Source: Microlunatus antarcticus (GTDB lineage: Bacteria > Actinomycetota > Actinomycetes > Propionibacteriales > Propionibacteriaceae). From it: a stretch of DNA of 64,000 nucleotides. The stretch spans positions 1,984,001 through 2,048,000 of the forward strand of contig NZ_JACHZG010000001.1 of assembly GCF_014193425.1 (NCBI RefSeq), in the 5' to 3' direction. A program made the translations under genes and the position numbers. The notes beneath the pieces were generated by a model. The model did not search any database. It saw only the letters and a list, made by a program, of their open reading frames with translations, and had not been told where the DNA came from. Of the stretch, positions 56,856-64,000 are shown one piece after another. Each line of letters opens with the position of its first letter. Within the stretch, counting starts at the first letter, position 1.

Positions 56856-57491
56856 CTCGTCTGCAGCGGGAGAAGCGGTGAGCCAGTAAGCGAGGACGTC
56901 CAGGTCGTCCGCGGTCAGGCCGTGCCCGCCGGGGGTCCGGTGGGCCGTCAACGTGGCTCCCGAGCCGTCGTGCAGATAGGTCCACGTACGGGCCTGGAGC
57001 TCGGGCGGGATGACCTGGTCGACGCGGCCCTGGACGAGCAGGACCGGGAGACCGGCCAGCCGGTCCGGGGTGGTCGGCACCCCGGCGTCGAAGGGGAGGG
57101 TCGCGTAGAGCGTGGCCAGGCCCGCGTAGCGCGAGGGATCGGCCAGAGCGGCTCCGCCCGCGAAGGTGGCGCCGCCGCTGAAGCCGACGAGCACGACGGG
57201 TCGGTCCTGCGCGCCCAGGGAGTCCAGCCAGGTCGTGAACCAGGCCACGGAGGCGGCGAGCGAGTCCGGGAGCGGGCGTCCGATGCCGCGGTTGGCGAAC
57301 CAGGCGAAACCACCGCCCTCGGCGATCGGCGCGCGGAGGGCCACGTACGCCGGCCCGACGGGCAGCCGGTCGGCCAGGGTCACGATGTCGCGCTCGTCGG
57401 CGCCGCGCCCGTGGAGCAGCACCACCAGGGGAGCGGTGGGGCCGTCGGCCTGCTCGAGGGTGGTGTGCCAGAGCTCCGTCGTGGTGGTCAT
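56811..57491 (-). CDS. alpha/beta hydrolase, phospholipase/carboxylesterase type
   Basis: A 226-residue serine hydrolase: VVLLHGRGADERDIVTLADR (oxyanion), nucleophile GFSGGATFAGGAAL near residue 120, acid in VLLVQGRVDQVIPPE and His in GGHGLTADDLDVL. This is the YpfH/MhqD-like group. In Bacillus such an esterase is paired with a ring-cleaving dioxygenase against quinones and catechols. Here it is coupled by ATGA to a CatE-like VOC gene and next to a MarR regulator, so the same role is likely. The C-terminal codons form the terminator hairpin. Confidence 0.88.
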   Translation of the reverse strand: MTTTTELWHTTLEQADGPTAPLVVLLHGRGADERDIVTLADRLPVGPAYVALRAPIAEGGGFAWFANRGIGRPLPDSLAASVAWFTTWLDSLGAQDRPVVLVGFSGGATFAGGAALADPSRYAGLATLYATLPFDAGVPTTPDRLAGLPVLLVQGRVDQVIPPELQARTWTYLHDGSGATLTAHRTPGGHGLTADDLDVLAYWLTASPAADEGRPPHAGAYGGRPV

Positions 57492-58378
57492 GCCTTCACG
57501 GAGACCTCGAGGCGGTTGCCCCACGGGTCGTCGAAGCGGACCGCCTGACCGTCGTCGGCGACCGGGACGCGGTGGTGGGCGAGACGCTCGCCGAGGGCGC
57601 CGAGGTCGTCGGTCGCCGGCAGCTCGATGCGCACCAGCCCCAGGCCCAGGGTGGCTCGGCGTCGACCGGCGCCGGCACTGTTCCAGGTGTTCATGGCCAT
57701 GTGATGGTGGTACTTCCCGGCGCTCACGAACAGGGCCTGGCCCTGCCACTCGGCCATGGTCTCGAAGCCGAGCCGGTCGACGTAGAAGTCACGGGCCGAG
57801 TCGACGTCGCCGACGCAGAGGTGGACGTGACCGACGCTGGCCGGGCGCTGATCGGCCCCGGCGAGGGCGACGGGGTCGAGGTGGTCGCGCAGGTAGGCGT
57901 TCGGGTCGAGGAACAGGCTCGCCATCTCGACCCGACCGTGCGTCCAGCTCCACTCCGTGCGGTCGCGGTCCCAGTAGAGCTCGACGCCGTTGCCCTCCGG
58001 GTCGGTGAAGTAGAACGCCTTGCTGACGAGGTGGTCGGCGCTGCCGGTGAACGTCCCCGGGTGGGCCTGCGCCACCGCGTAGACCGAGGCGGCCAGGTCG
58101 GCCTCGGTCTCGAACAGCACCGCGGTGTGGAACAGACCGGCCTGGCGCGGGCTCGCGCGCTGGAGCTCGGGGGCATGCTCGAGGACCACGATCGGCGTCC
58201 GGCCGCGGCCGAGCGTCACGGTGCCGGCGACGTCGGACAGGACGGCGAGGCGTACGGCGTCGCGGTAGTACGCCGTCATCGTCGCGAGGTCGGCGACGCG
58301 GAGGGTGACCGCACCCATGTGCGTGTCGGGCGCCAGGAGGTCGGAGCCGGTGAGGTTCGGCCCGGTCGGGTTCGACAT
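57488..58378 (-). CDS. VOC-family ring-cleaving dioxygenase-like protein (CatE/MhqO-type)
   Basis: A 296-residue two-module vicinal-oxygen-chelate enzyme. Module 1: THMGAVTLRVADLATMTAYY (His20), with GNGVELYWDRDR (Glu). Module 2: ASVGHVHLCVGDVDSARDFY (His), KYHHHMAMNTW, GNRLEVSVKA. It resembles catechol 2,3-dioxygenase CatE/MhqO, which opens toxic catechols with Fe(II). AAGGAG lies 9 nt before ATG 58378. The promoter carries the MarR operator TGGTTGT-CTCT-ACAACCA. Forms an operon with the esterase downstream. Confidence 0.9.
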   Translation of the reverse strand: MSNPTGPNLTGSDLLAPDTHMGAVTLRVADLATMTAYYRDAVRLAVLSDVAGTVTLGRGRTPIVVLEHAPELQRASPRQAGLFHTAVLFETEADLAASVYAVAQAHPGTFTGSADHLVSKAFYFTDPEGNGVELYWDRDRTEWSWTHGRVEMASLFLDPNAYLRDHLDPVALAGADQRPASVGHVHLCVGDVDSARDFYVDRLGFETMAEWQGQALFVSAGKYHHHMAMNTWNSAGAGRRRATLGLGLVRIELPATDDLGALGERLAHHRVPVADDGQAVRFDDPWGNRLEVSVKA

Positions 58379-58412
58379 GGTGCGGTGCTCCTTCATGAGC
58401 CCTCGGCCCAAG

Positions 58413-58464
58413 TGGTTGTCTCTACAACCAAGACGGTAGCACGGATGGTTGTAGGGAAAACCAT
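58413..58464. promoter_or_regulatory. two MarR operators between the divergent VOC and MarR genes
   Basis: Site 1: TGGTTGT (58413-58419) and ACAACCA (58424-58430), perfect arms. Site 2: ATGGTT (58445-58450) and AACCAT (58459-58464). Site 2 covers the -35 TTGTAG (58449-58454) of the MarR promoter, whose -10 TAGGCT (58472-58477) is 17 bp away. Both sites share the TGGTTGT core. Confidence 0.8.
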
Positions 58465-58483
58465 GTCTGCGTAGGCTGGAGTC

Positions 58484-58969
58484 GTGGACACGCCCTGGCT
58501 CGACGACCGCGAGCAGCAGGTGTGGCGACGGTTCGCCGCGGTGCTCGAGCTGCTGCCCGGGGTCCTCGACTCCGAGCTCGTACGCCATGACAGCCTGACC
58601 CACTTTGACTACTTCACCCTGGCGATGCTGTCGGAGGCTCCCGACCGGACGCTGCGCATGGGGACCCTGGCCGGGCTCACCAACGCCAGCCTGGCCCGGT
58701 TGTCCAACGTGGTGACGCGGCTGGCGTCGCGGGGACTGGTCGAGCGGAAGCCCTCCGCCGACGACCGCCGGGCGACCGACGTCGCGCTCACCGAGGCGGG
58801 CTGGGCCAAGGTCGTGGAGGCCGCTCCCGGGCACGTGCGGACGGTCCGTTCCTCCGTCTTCGACCTGCTCGACCCCGACCACCTCGACCAGCTCTCGAGC
58901 ATCTGCGAGCGGCTGCTCGACGGGCTGGACCCTCAGCACCGCCTCGTCGGCCACGGCCGGACGCACTGA
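58484..58969 (+). CDS. MarR-family regulator of the VOC/esterase operon
   Basis: A 161-residue winged-helix regulator: LTHFDYFTLAMLSEAPDRTL, MGTLAGLTNASLARLSNVVT (recognition helix), RLASRGLVERKPSADDRRAT (wing). It belongs to the phenol/quinone-sensing MarR type by context. Apart from one near the C-terminus (SSICERL) no cysteine sensor is seen, so a ligand rather than thiol switch is likely. GTG 58484 is 6 nt after TAGGCT: a leaderless mRNA. Divergent from the VOC gene with shared operators. Confidence 0.88.
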   Translation: MDTPWLDDREQQVWRRFAAVLELLPGVLDSELVRHDSLTHFDYFTLAMLSEAPDRTLRMGTLAGLTNASLARLSNVVTRLASRGLVERKPSADDRRATDVALTEAGWAKVVEAAPGHVRTVRSSVFDLLDPDHLDQLSSICERLLDGLDPQHRLVGHGRTH

Positions 58970-59046
58970 CCGGACCGACCGACCTCTCGAGCCGGCTGCT
59001 CTGAACCCGGTGGCGACTCCCGGCGTGCGGAGCCAGAATCGGGGGC

Positions 59047-59454
59047 ATGCCCGACGCCAGCCGTCTGATCCGCAGCCCTGAGCTGACCAGCGAGGTGGAA
59101 TACGCCTACGCCGCCGTGGTCGGCGCCGGCTCACGACTGGTCTTCACGGCCGGCGCCTGCCCGCTGGACGAGGACGGCGCCACGGTCGGCGTCGGGGACG
59201 TCCGGGCGCAGGCCGCCCAGGTGATGGCCAACCTGGCCGTCAGCCTGCGCGACGCCGGGGGCTCCCTGGGCGACGTCGTCCGGACGACGATCTACGTCGC
59301 CTCGAGCGACCGGGCCGATCTCGGTGCGGTGTGGGAGGTCGTCCGAGACGCACTGGCCCCGCACGACCCGCCGAGCACGCTGCTGGGCGTGGCCGCCCTC
59401 GGCTACCCCGACCAGCTCGTCGAGGTGGACGCGGTGGCCGCCCTGAGCGCTTAG
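59047..59454 (+). CDS. RidA-family protein lacking the catalytic arginine
   Basis: A 135-residue YjgF/RidA fold protein: SRLVFTAGACPLDEDGATVG, AQAAQVMANLAVSLRDAGGS, VVRTTIYVASSDRADLGAVW and a C-terminal STLLGVAALGYPDQLVEVDA. RidA deaminases need an Arg in the PxR motif before the GV turn; here the sequence is PPSTLLGV, with Thr, so imine deaminase activity is unlikely. Probably one of the Rid1-7 relatives with another ligand. The ATG at 59047 is 7 nt after CAGAAT, so it may be leaderless. Confidence 0.85.
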   Translation: MPDASRLIRSPELTSEVEYAYAAVVGAGSRLVFTAGACPLDEDGATVGVGDVRAQAAQVMANLAVSLRDAGGSLGDVVRTTIYVASSDRADLGAVWEVVRDALAPHDPPSTLLGVAALGYPDQLVEVDAVAALSA

Positions 59455-59559
59455 CAACATGGACGTGCATGCTCCGCAAAACCGTCGGTTCGGTCTGACG
59501 CGTCGTGGTGCCTCCGCCGGTCACCGCAAGAATCGGTTGGCCCTGGTCGGTGGCCTCAG

Positions 59560-59901
59560 GTGATGCATGTCCTGTTCGTGTGCAGCCGGAACCGTCTGCG
59601 CAGCCCGACTGCAGAGCAGGTGTTCCGCTCGTGGCCCGGAGTCCAGGTCGCGTCAGCCGGCCTCAAGCCGGACGCTGATGAGGTCGTCACCTCCGAAGAC
59701 CTGGAGTGGGCCGATCTGGTGCTCGTGATGGAGAAGAAGCACAAGCAGGAGCTCTCTCGAAGGTTCATGCCGTTCCTCCGAGATACTCCGGTCGCGGTGC
59801 TCGGGATCCCTGACGACTACGCCTACATGGCCCCTGAGCTGGTTGACCTGCTGCTCCGCAAGGTCCCTCCATACCTGTCGGGCGACGTTCGGGGGAAGTG
59901 A
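59560..59901 (+). CDS. low-molecular-weight protein tyrosine phosphatase-like protein
   Basis: A 113-residue protein. The N-terminus VLFVCSRNRLRSPTAEQVFR holds the CX5R phosphatase loop (Cys7 to Arg13 counted from ATG 59563) in the form typical of short predicted phosphatases. The DP-type acid loop is not clear; IPDDYAYM near the end is a candidate. It is shorter than classical LMW-PTPs (about 150). Codon use is less GC-rich than around it, which hints at transfer. GTG 59560 and ATG 59563 are both possible starts. Its stop touches the stop of the CopC pseudogene. Confidence 0.8.
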   Translation: MMHVLFVCSRNRLRSPTAEQVFRSWPGVQVASAGLKPDADEVVTSEDLEWADLVLVMEKKHKQELSRRFMPFLRDTPVAVLGIPDDYAYMAPELVDLLLRKVPPYLSGDVRGK

Positions 59902-59902
59902 C

Positions 59903-60520
59903 CTATTCCTCCGCAGCGGCCTTCCTGCGGCGGTCGGCGCGGTCGAGGCGGAGCAGCACGACGGTGAGGAGAACGATCACGGCGCCGGTCGTGGCGAGGA
60001 TCCACGGCCTGCTGCGGTCGGCGTCCGCTGCTTGCGCCGGAGGGGTGACCGTCGACGCCGTCTCCTCGCTGGGCCAGGCAGGGGCGTGCGACTCGCCGTC
60101 CCGGCTGACCTCGAACTCGAGCACACCGCTGCCGGGATGCCCGTCGAAGGCCGCCAGCTCGTAGCCCACGCGGTACCGGTCGTCGGGGAGCGGGGCGACG
60201 GGCTGGACGGTGACCGAGGTCTTGTCGTCGGCGAACGTCGGGGTCCCCAGGGTCGGGGCTTAGCCGGACAGCCCCCGCAGCGTGAAGGTCGCCCCCTCGG
60301 TCCGGACCGGGCCGGTGAAGCGCAGCTCGATGACCTCGGCCGTACGGACGACCTCGTCGGCGGAGGGCGTCGAGCCACCCAGGTCCACGTCGTGGGCGCT
60401 GGCCGGTGTGGGGCTGACGACGGTGAGCACACCGACGACGAGCAGCAGCAGACCGGCCCACCGCGTACGCCCTGCGCGCCTCGACGGACGCCACGGGTTG
60501 CTGGCGCGGTTCGGCTTCAT
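59903..60520 (-). pseudogene. CopC-family copper-binding protein with in-frame TAA stop
   Basis: A secreted CopC/YcnJ-like copper protein broken by TAA at 60260-60262; both parts lie in the same frame. Before the stop: signal peptide LLLLVVGVLTVVSPTPASAH, leaving His as the first mature residue (copper-brace ligand), then ELRFTGPVRTEGATFTLRGL. After the stop: APTLGTPTFADDKTSVTVQP, RYRVGYELAAFDGHPGSGVL (second His ligand) and a C-terminal TM (WILATTGAVIVLLTVVLLRL). Intact length would be about 205 residues. A single base change explains the stop. GAGGGAGG precedes ATG 60520. Real loss or sequencing error. Confidence 0.87.
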
Positions 60521-60619
60521 GGAACAAGCCTCCCTCGTCCGTCTCCGCGGCGCCCGCGACTCACCGCACGTCGTCGGTCGAGGTGGCGAGGTCATGCCCG
60601 GCCCTCACGGGCGCCGTGC

Positions 60620-61405
60620 TCACAGCTCGATGTGGCCCTCGAGGAAGAGGATGCACGCGCCACCCAGCAGCACGCGGTCACCGACGAGCCGGCCCGTGAG
60701 GTCGCCCCCACGCCGCGACGCCTGGTGGGCGACGAAGGTGTCCCGACCCGTCCGCGCCGCCCAGAACGGCACCAGCCCGCAGTGCGCACCACTGGTCACC
60801 GGGTCCTCGGGGATGCCCTTGGCCGGCGCGAAGTAGCGGCTCACGAAGTCGTACGGCCCGTCGCCCGCTGCGGTGACCACGACGCCGGTCCGGTCCAGCT
60901 TCGCGACCGCCGCGAGATCCGGCGCGAGCGTCTGTACGTCGGAGGCCGACTTCAGCCGGGCGAGGTAGTTCCCCCCGTCGCTCGCGGTCTCCTCGGGCGT
61001 GACGCCGAGCGCGGCCGACAGCAGCGGCGGTGTCGCGACGGGTTCGACCGCACGTACCGGCAGGTCGACCTCGTACGTGGTCTCCCGACGGCTCACCGTC
61101 AACGGGCCGCTCGCGGTGGCGAAGGCGACGCTCGTACGCCCCGGCTCGAGCCGGTCGAGCACCACCATCCCCGCGGCGAGCGTGGCGTGCCCGCACAACG
61201 GCACCTCGACCACCGGCGTGAACCAGCGCAGTCGGTAGCCGGGCCCGCCGGGCACGACGAACGCCGTCTCGGAGAGGTTGGTCTCGGCGGCGACGGCCTG
61301 GAGGAGGTCGTCGTCCAGGAACTCCTGCAGCACCACGACGGCGGCCGGGTTGCCGGTGAACCGACGGGTCGCGAAGGCGTCCAGCTGGAACAGGGGCACC
61401 TTCAC
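60620..61405 (-). CDS. PhzF-family isomerase
   Basis: A 261-residue diaminopimelate-epimerase-fold protein: FQLDAFATRRFTGNPAAVVV, catalytic Glu in AETNLSETAFVVPG (about 46), FTPVVEVPLCGHATLAAGMV, and YFAPAKGIPEDPVTSGAHCG near 200. The usual DPVTGSAH reads DPVTSGAH, a local swap that may matter for the active site. PhzF isomerises trans-2,3-dihydro-3-hydroxyanthranilate, but most relatives have unknown substrates and no phenazine genes are here. GTG 61405 overlaps the HD gene stop as GTGA. Confidence 0.87.
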   Translation of the reverse strand: MKVPLFQLDAFATRRFTGNPAAVVVLQEFLDDDLLQAVAAETNLSETAFVVPGGPGYRLRWFTPVVEVPLCGHATLAAGMVVLDRLEPGRTSVAFATASGPLTVSRRETTYEVDLPVRAVEPVATPPLLSAALGVTPEETASDGGNYLARLKSASDVQTLAPDLAAVAKLDRTGVVVTAAGDGPYDFVSRYFAPAKGIPEDPVTSGAHCGLVPFWAARTGRDTFVAHQASRRGGDLTGRLVGDRVLLGGACILFLEGHIEL

Positions 61406-62019
61406 GGCCGCGAGCGGTCCAGACGTTCGAGCGGGTGGTGCGCCAGCTTCTGCGCGACCCCGCCCTCGACGATCCGGCGTGCGGCCGTCGTCGGCTTCCG
61501 CCGCGCCTGCTCGGTCACCCCCGCGGTGAACTCGTCGGCCAGCGTCAGGCGGGGGTACGCCTCGAGGACCTCGAGCAGGAACTCGCGGGGCAGGAGGTCC
61601 GGTCGCGCCCCGCTGATGTCCAGGCTGGTGGCGACCTCGAGGAGGTGTCCCTCCACGTCCAGCCCGGGGTCGACCGACGGCCAGTTGTGCCGCACGATCA
61701 CCTCGAGCGCACGCCGGCGTCGTTCCGCGGGCCAGCCCGCTCCCGCGGTGAGTGCGACCGCGACGTGCCCGCCGGCCTCCTCGTACGACAGCGAGACGTT
61801 GTCGTAGGCCGGGACGAGCCCGAGGTCGTGGAGCACCGCGGAGACGTACAGCAGCTCGTGGTCGACGCCCCGCCGGTCCTCGACCAGCGCGAACGCCTCG
61901 GCCCAGAGCCACGAGCGGACCACGTGGTGGAGCAGGGCCGGGGTGTGGGACGCGGCGGCCAGCTCAACGGCGGCCCGGGACGCCGGCGTACGGGGCGGGT
62001 CGAAGTCCTGCAGGCGCAC
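61402..62019 (-). CDS. HD-domain phosphohydrolase-like protein
   Basis: A 205-residue metal-dependent HD hydrolase: LLHHVVRSWLWAEAFALVED (first His), ELLYVSAVLHDLGLVPAYDN (HD pair near 80), SYEEAGGHVAVALTAGAG and VIVRHNWPSVDPG. It resembles the Ddi2/cyanamide hydratase-like HD group. The substrate is unknown. GTG 62019 is taken from the helix start; the frame is open much further with low-complexity translation. It is coupled by GTGA to the PhzF gene. Confidence 0.83.
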   Translation of the reverse strand: MRLQDFDPPRTPASRAAVELAAASHTPALLHHVVRSWLWAEAFALVEDRRGVDHELLYVSAVLHDLGLVPAYDNVSLSYEEAGGHVAVALTAGAGWPAERRRRALEVIVRHNWPSVDPGLDVEGHLLEVATSLDISGARPDLLPREFLLEVLEAYPRLTLADEFTAGVTEQARRKPTTAARRIVEGGVAQKLAHHPLERLDRSRP

Positions 62020-62167
62020 GACGCCATCGTCGCAGGGCCGGCCGCCGCATCCGGTCCCGCTCCGACCGGCGACCGGGCGCCCGGCCGCTGCCGCGCAGTG
62101 CAAGCCTGGGTCAGGTGTGTCCCGACGACCGGGGCAGCAGGCCCGTGGCGATCGGAGGCCGGCAGCA

Positions 62168-62893
62168 GTGGCTCTGCACCTCGAAGCGGTGACCTTCGAC
62201 GTCGCCGACGTGTCGTCGGCCGCCGTGTTCTGGGCCGGGCTGCTGGAGCGTGAGGTCGTCCCCGAGCCCGGTGCCGCGCTGCTGCCGGGTGACGCGACCC
62301 AGGTCGGACTGCGCTTCGTCACCTCCGAGACCGAGCGCGTCGGCAGGCCGCGCCTCCATCTGCACCTGACCAGCAGCACTCCCGAGGACCAGCGACGCAC
62401 CATCGAGACGGCGCTGCGGCTGGGTGGCCGCCACCACGACGTGGGTCAGACGGACGACGAACGCTTCGTCGTCCTGGCCGACCCGCAGGGCAACGAGCTC
62501 TGCGTGATGGAGCCGGGCAACCGCTACCTCGCCGGCACGGGGCACCTCGGCGAGATCACCTGCGACGGGCCCCGGGCCGTCGGCCTGTTCTGGCGCGACG
62601 CGCTGGGCTGGCCGCTGGTGTGGGACGAGGGCGAGCAGACGGCGATCCAGTCGCCGCTCGGCGGCACGAAGATCGCCTGGGACCTCGAGTACCGGTCGCC
62701 CGCCGAACCGCGCGTCGGGAAGAACCGGTACCGCTTCGACCTCGTCAGCGCCGAGCCGGCCGGCGAGGTGGAACGCCTGCTCTCGCTCGGAGCCACCCGT
62801 CTCGCCCCACGACCGGACGACGTCCGGCTTGCCGATCCCGCCGGGAACGAGCTCAGCCTCCGCCCCGAACGCGACTCGCCCCCACCCCGTTGA
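62168..62893 (+). CDS. VOC-family glyoxalase-like protein with two modules
   Basis: A 241-residue VOC protein: LEAVTFDVADVSSAAVFWAG and ADPQGNELCVMEPGNR in module 1, HLGEITCDGPRAVGLFWRDA and ADPAGNELSLRPERD in module 2. These fit the glyoxalase/bleomycin-resistance subgroup (VOC_6-like) common in actinobacteria. Metal ligands are partly replaced (THL-type His at HLHLTSSTPED). GGAGG lies 13 nt before GTG 62168. Substrate unknown. Confidence 0.82.
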   Translation: MALHLEAVTFDVADVSSAAVFWAGLLEREVVPEPGAALLPGDATQVGLRFVTSETERVGRPRLHLHLTSSTPEDQRRTIETALRLGGRHHDVGQTDDERFVVLADPQGNELCVMEPGNRYLAGTGHLGEITCDGPRAVGLFWRDALGWPLVWDEGEQTAIQSPLGGTKIAWDLEYRSPAEPRVGKNRYRFDLVSAEPAGEVERLLSLGATRLAPRPDDVRLADPAGNELSLRPERDSPPPR

Positions 62894-62957
62894 TCGGGCC
62901 GGCCGAGACCCACGGGCGGACTGTTCTTGTCCGACCATCCTGTCCGAGGAGACCCTC

Positions 62958-63617
62958 ATGAGCACGGCTCAAGGCGGCCTCGCCTCCGTCCTGATCTACG
63001 TCGTCGTCTACGTCGCGACCCTTCGCACGGTGTACGGCCACCTCCGCAGCGGTCGGGCCGCTCGCCGCCCCCACCCGGTCGCCGTCGTGCTGTGGCTCGT
63101 CGTGGCCGTGCCGTCGCTCCTGCAGCTCGTCCGGCCCCAGATCTACGCCGCCCTCGCGCGCGACCCCGTCCTGACCGGCCACGGCGAGTGGTGGCGGCTG
63201 CTGACCTCCGTCCTCGTCCAGGACGGAGGTCTCGTCGGCACGGCGTACAACCTGGTGACGCTCGCGCTGACCGCGCCCGCCGCCACGGCCCTGTGGCGCC
63301 CGCTCCGGGCGGTGGCCGTCTTCGTCGCCGGCGCGCTCGTGTTCAACCTGCCGGCCACGTTCGCGTGGCACGACGGCGGCGGCGGGAACTCCGGGGCCAC
63401 GTTCTTCCTCGCCACCTCCATGCTCGGGGTCCTGGTCGTCGGGAGCCACGCGCGCCAGATCCGTACGGCGGCACTCATCGTGGCCGGGTGCGGGATCGCC
63501 CTGCTCGTCCTGGGCGACGCGCACGGTGAGGCCGTGCTGGCCGGCCTTTTGGTCGGGGCCGCCGTCGCGGCGGCCTCTCGAGCGCGTCGGGTGGCGGGGG
63601 AACGAGCAGTCCGGTGA
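62958..63617 (+). CDS. rhomboid-family intramembrane serine protease-like protein
   Basis: A 219-residue six-helix membrane protein. HGEWWRLLTSVLVQDGGLVG is the rhomboid L1 start, GNSGATFFLATSMLGVLVVG carries the catalytic-type Ser145 in G-x-S-G, and GDAHGEAVLAGLLVGAAVAA the His189. Both residues of the dyad are present, so it may be active. Substrates are unknown. GAGGAG precedes ATG 62958. Confidence 0.83.
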   Translation: MSTAQGGLASVLIYVVVYVATLRTVYGHLRSGRAARRPHPVAVVLWLVVAVPSLLQLVRPQIYAALARDPVLTGHGEWWRLLTSVLVQDGGLVGTAYNLVTLALTAPAATALWRPLRAVAVFVAGALVFNLPATFAWHDGGGGNSGATFFLATSMLGVLVVGSHARQIRTAALIVAGCGIALLVLGDAHGEAVLAGLLVGAAVAAASRARRVAGERAVR

Positions 63618-63700
63618 GCCTGCCGGACGCATCAGCGGGCTTGGACTTGCGGCCAAGACCGTGGCAGGGTCTCGCTCGTCCCCGACCCCAAGAGGTTCCC

Positions 63701-64000
63701 GTGAGAAGTCTCAGAGTCGCTGCTGCGTTCGCGCTGGCCGCTCTCGGCCTGGTCGGCCTGGCGCCGAGCGCGTCTGCCGCCGATGCGGCCACGATCTACC
63801 CGATCACCGAGCCCGCCGGGTTCTACGAAGGGTTCGGTGGCGAGATCACGATCGACTACGCGTGCACGATGCCGACGACCGCGAAGGACGCGCTCGGCGT
63901 ACGCGTCCTGCAGGACGTGACCGGCGCGACGCTCGCGTTCACGGGCAGCTCCGGCGTGACGTGCGACGGGACCCGTCGCACGGTCGTCGTCGACCTGACC
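63701..64000 (+). CDS. secreted protein, 3' end beyond window
   Basis: The first 100 residues of an exported protein: GTG start after AAGAGG, signal peptide VAAAFALAALGLVGLAPSAS followed by AADAATIYPITEP. The mature part has paired Cys (DYACTMPTT and SGVTCDGTRR) as in a small beta-sandwich surface domain. No stop is reached. Family not recognised. Confidence 0.65.
   Translation, partial: MRSLRVAAAFALAALGLVGLAPSASAADAATIYPITEPAGFYEGFGGEITIDYACTMPTTAKDALGVRVLQDVTGATLAFTGSSGVTCDGTRRTVVVDLT

Noticed and set aside
60620-61405. Phenazine biosynthesis from the PhzF homologue
   Set aside because: No other phz genes in the window; PhzF-like proteins are widespread without phenazines.
1-64000. tRNA, rRNA, CRISPR arrays, insertion sequences, phage genes
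   Set aside because: No T-loop-like tRNA ends, spaced repeats, transposase or phage protein motifs were seen on either strand by eye.

Overview
The window is very GC-rich, uses many GTG starts and several leaderless starts, and carries GAF-ANTAR regulators, an IdeR/DtxR-type iron box, a compact sigma-70-family (ShbA/SigD-like) factor, Stealth phosphotransferases and a choice-of-anchor P surface protein. This points to a free-living high-GC actinobacterium. Propionibacteriales (Nocardioides/Microlunatus-like) is my best guess from gene content, but it is not proven. It reads as chromosome. I saw no phage, insertion sequence, CRISPR, rRNA or tRNA.

Layout. 1-2157: end of a GH13 alpha-glucosidase and a coupled AGE-family sugar epimerase. 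2207-5812: a frameshifted Bcr/CflA-type exporter, a VanZ/RDD membrane protein and a UGT-like glycosyltransferase. 5915-8247: SnoaL-like protein, small helical protein, GAF-ANTAR regulator, DoxX. 8337-14661: a LacI-controlled carbohydrate ABC importer operon with ThuA and Gfo/Idh/MocA enzymes; its perfect 14-bp operator and promoter are visible. 14674-15802: divergent OhrR-like and MarR regulators. 15825-18044: acyltransferase-3/SGNH enzyme. 18272-25053: oxidoreductases, NmrA protein, TetR, two tandem epoxide hydrolases and a CGNR protein, with clear operators. 25063-30450: an operon of PhyH dioxygenase, two Gfo/Idh/MocA dehydrogenases and a TIM-barrel isomerase, divergent from a LacI regulator. 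30557-37472: sigma factor, GAF-ANTAR, P-type ATPase, PolA-like polymerase, flavin monooxygenase. 38281-44890: secreted Ig-like protein, two MFS transporters, an iron-box-controlled siderophore-binding lipoprotein and a GH63-like glycosidase. 44960-50081: MBL-fold gene with an in-frame stop, MarR, MFS, ketopantoate reductase-like protein, TetR. 50092-56764: galE with two Stealth phosphotransferases, a gene-poor 1-kb divergent region, and a secreted choice-of-anchor P protein with a duplicated domain. 56811-64000: hydrolase/VOC/MarR ring-cleavage-type module, RidA, phosphatase, a CopC gene broken by a stop, PhzF, HD, VOC, rhomboid, and a truncated secreted protein.

Recurring themes. Divergent regulator/target pairs share palindromic operators. 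Coupled genes overlap as ATGA or GTGA. At least eight genes start 6-7 nt after a TANNNT-like -10 box, which suggests leaderless transcripts. Convergent pairs often carry their stop codons inside hairpin stems. Three genes are disrupted: one frameshift and two in-frame stops.
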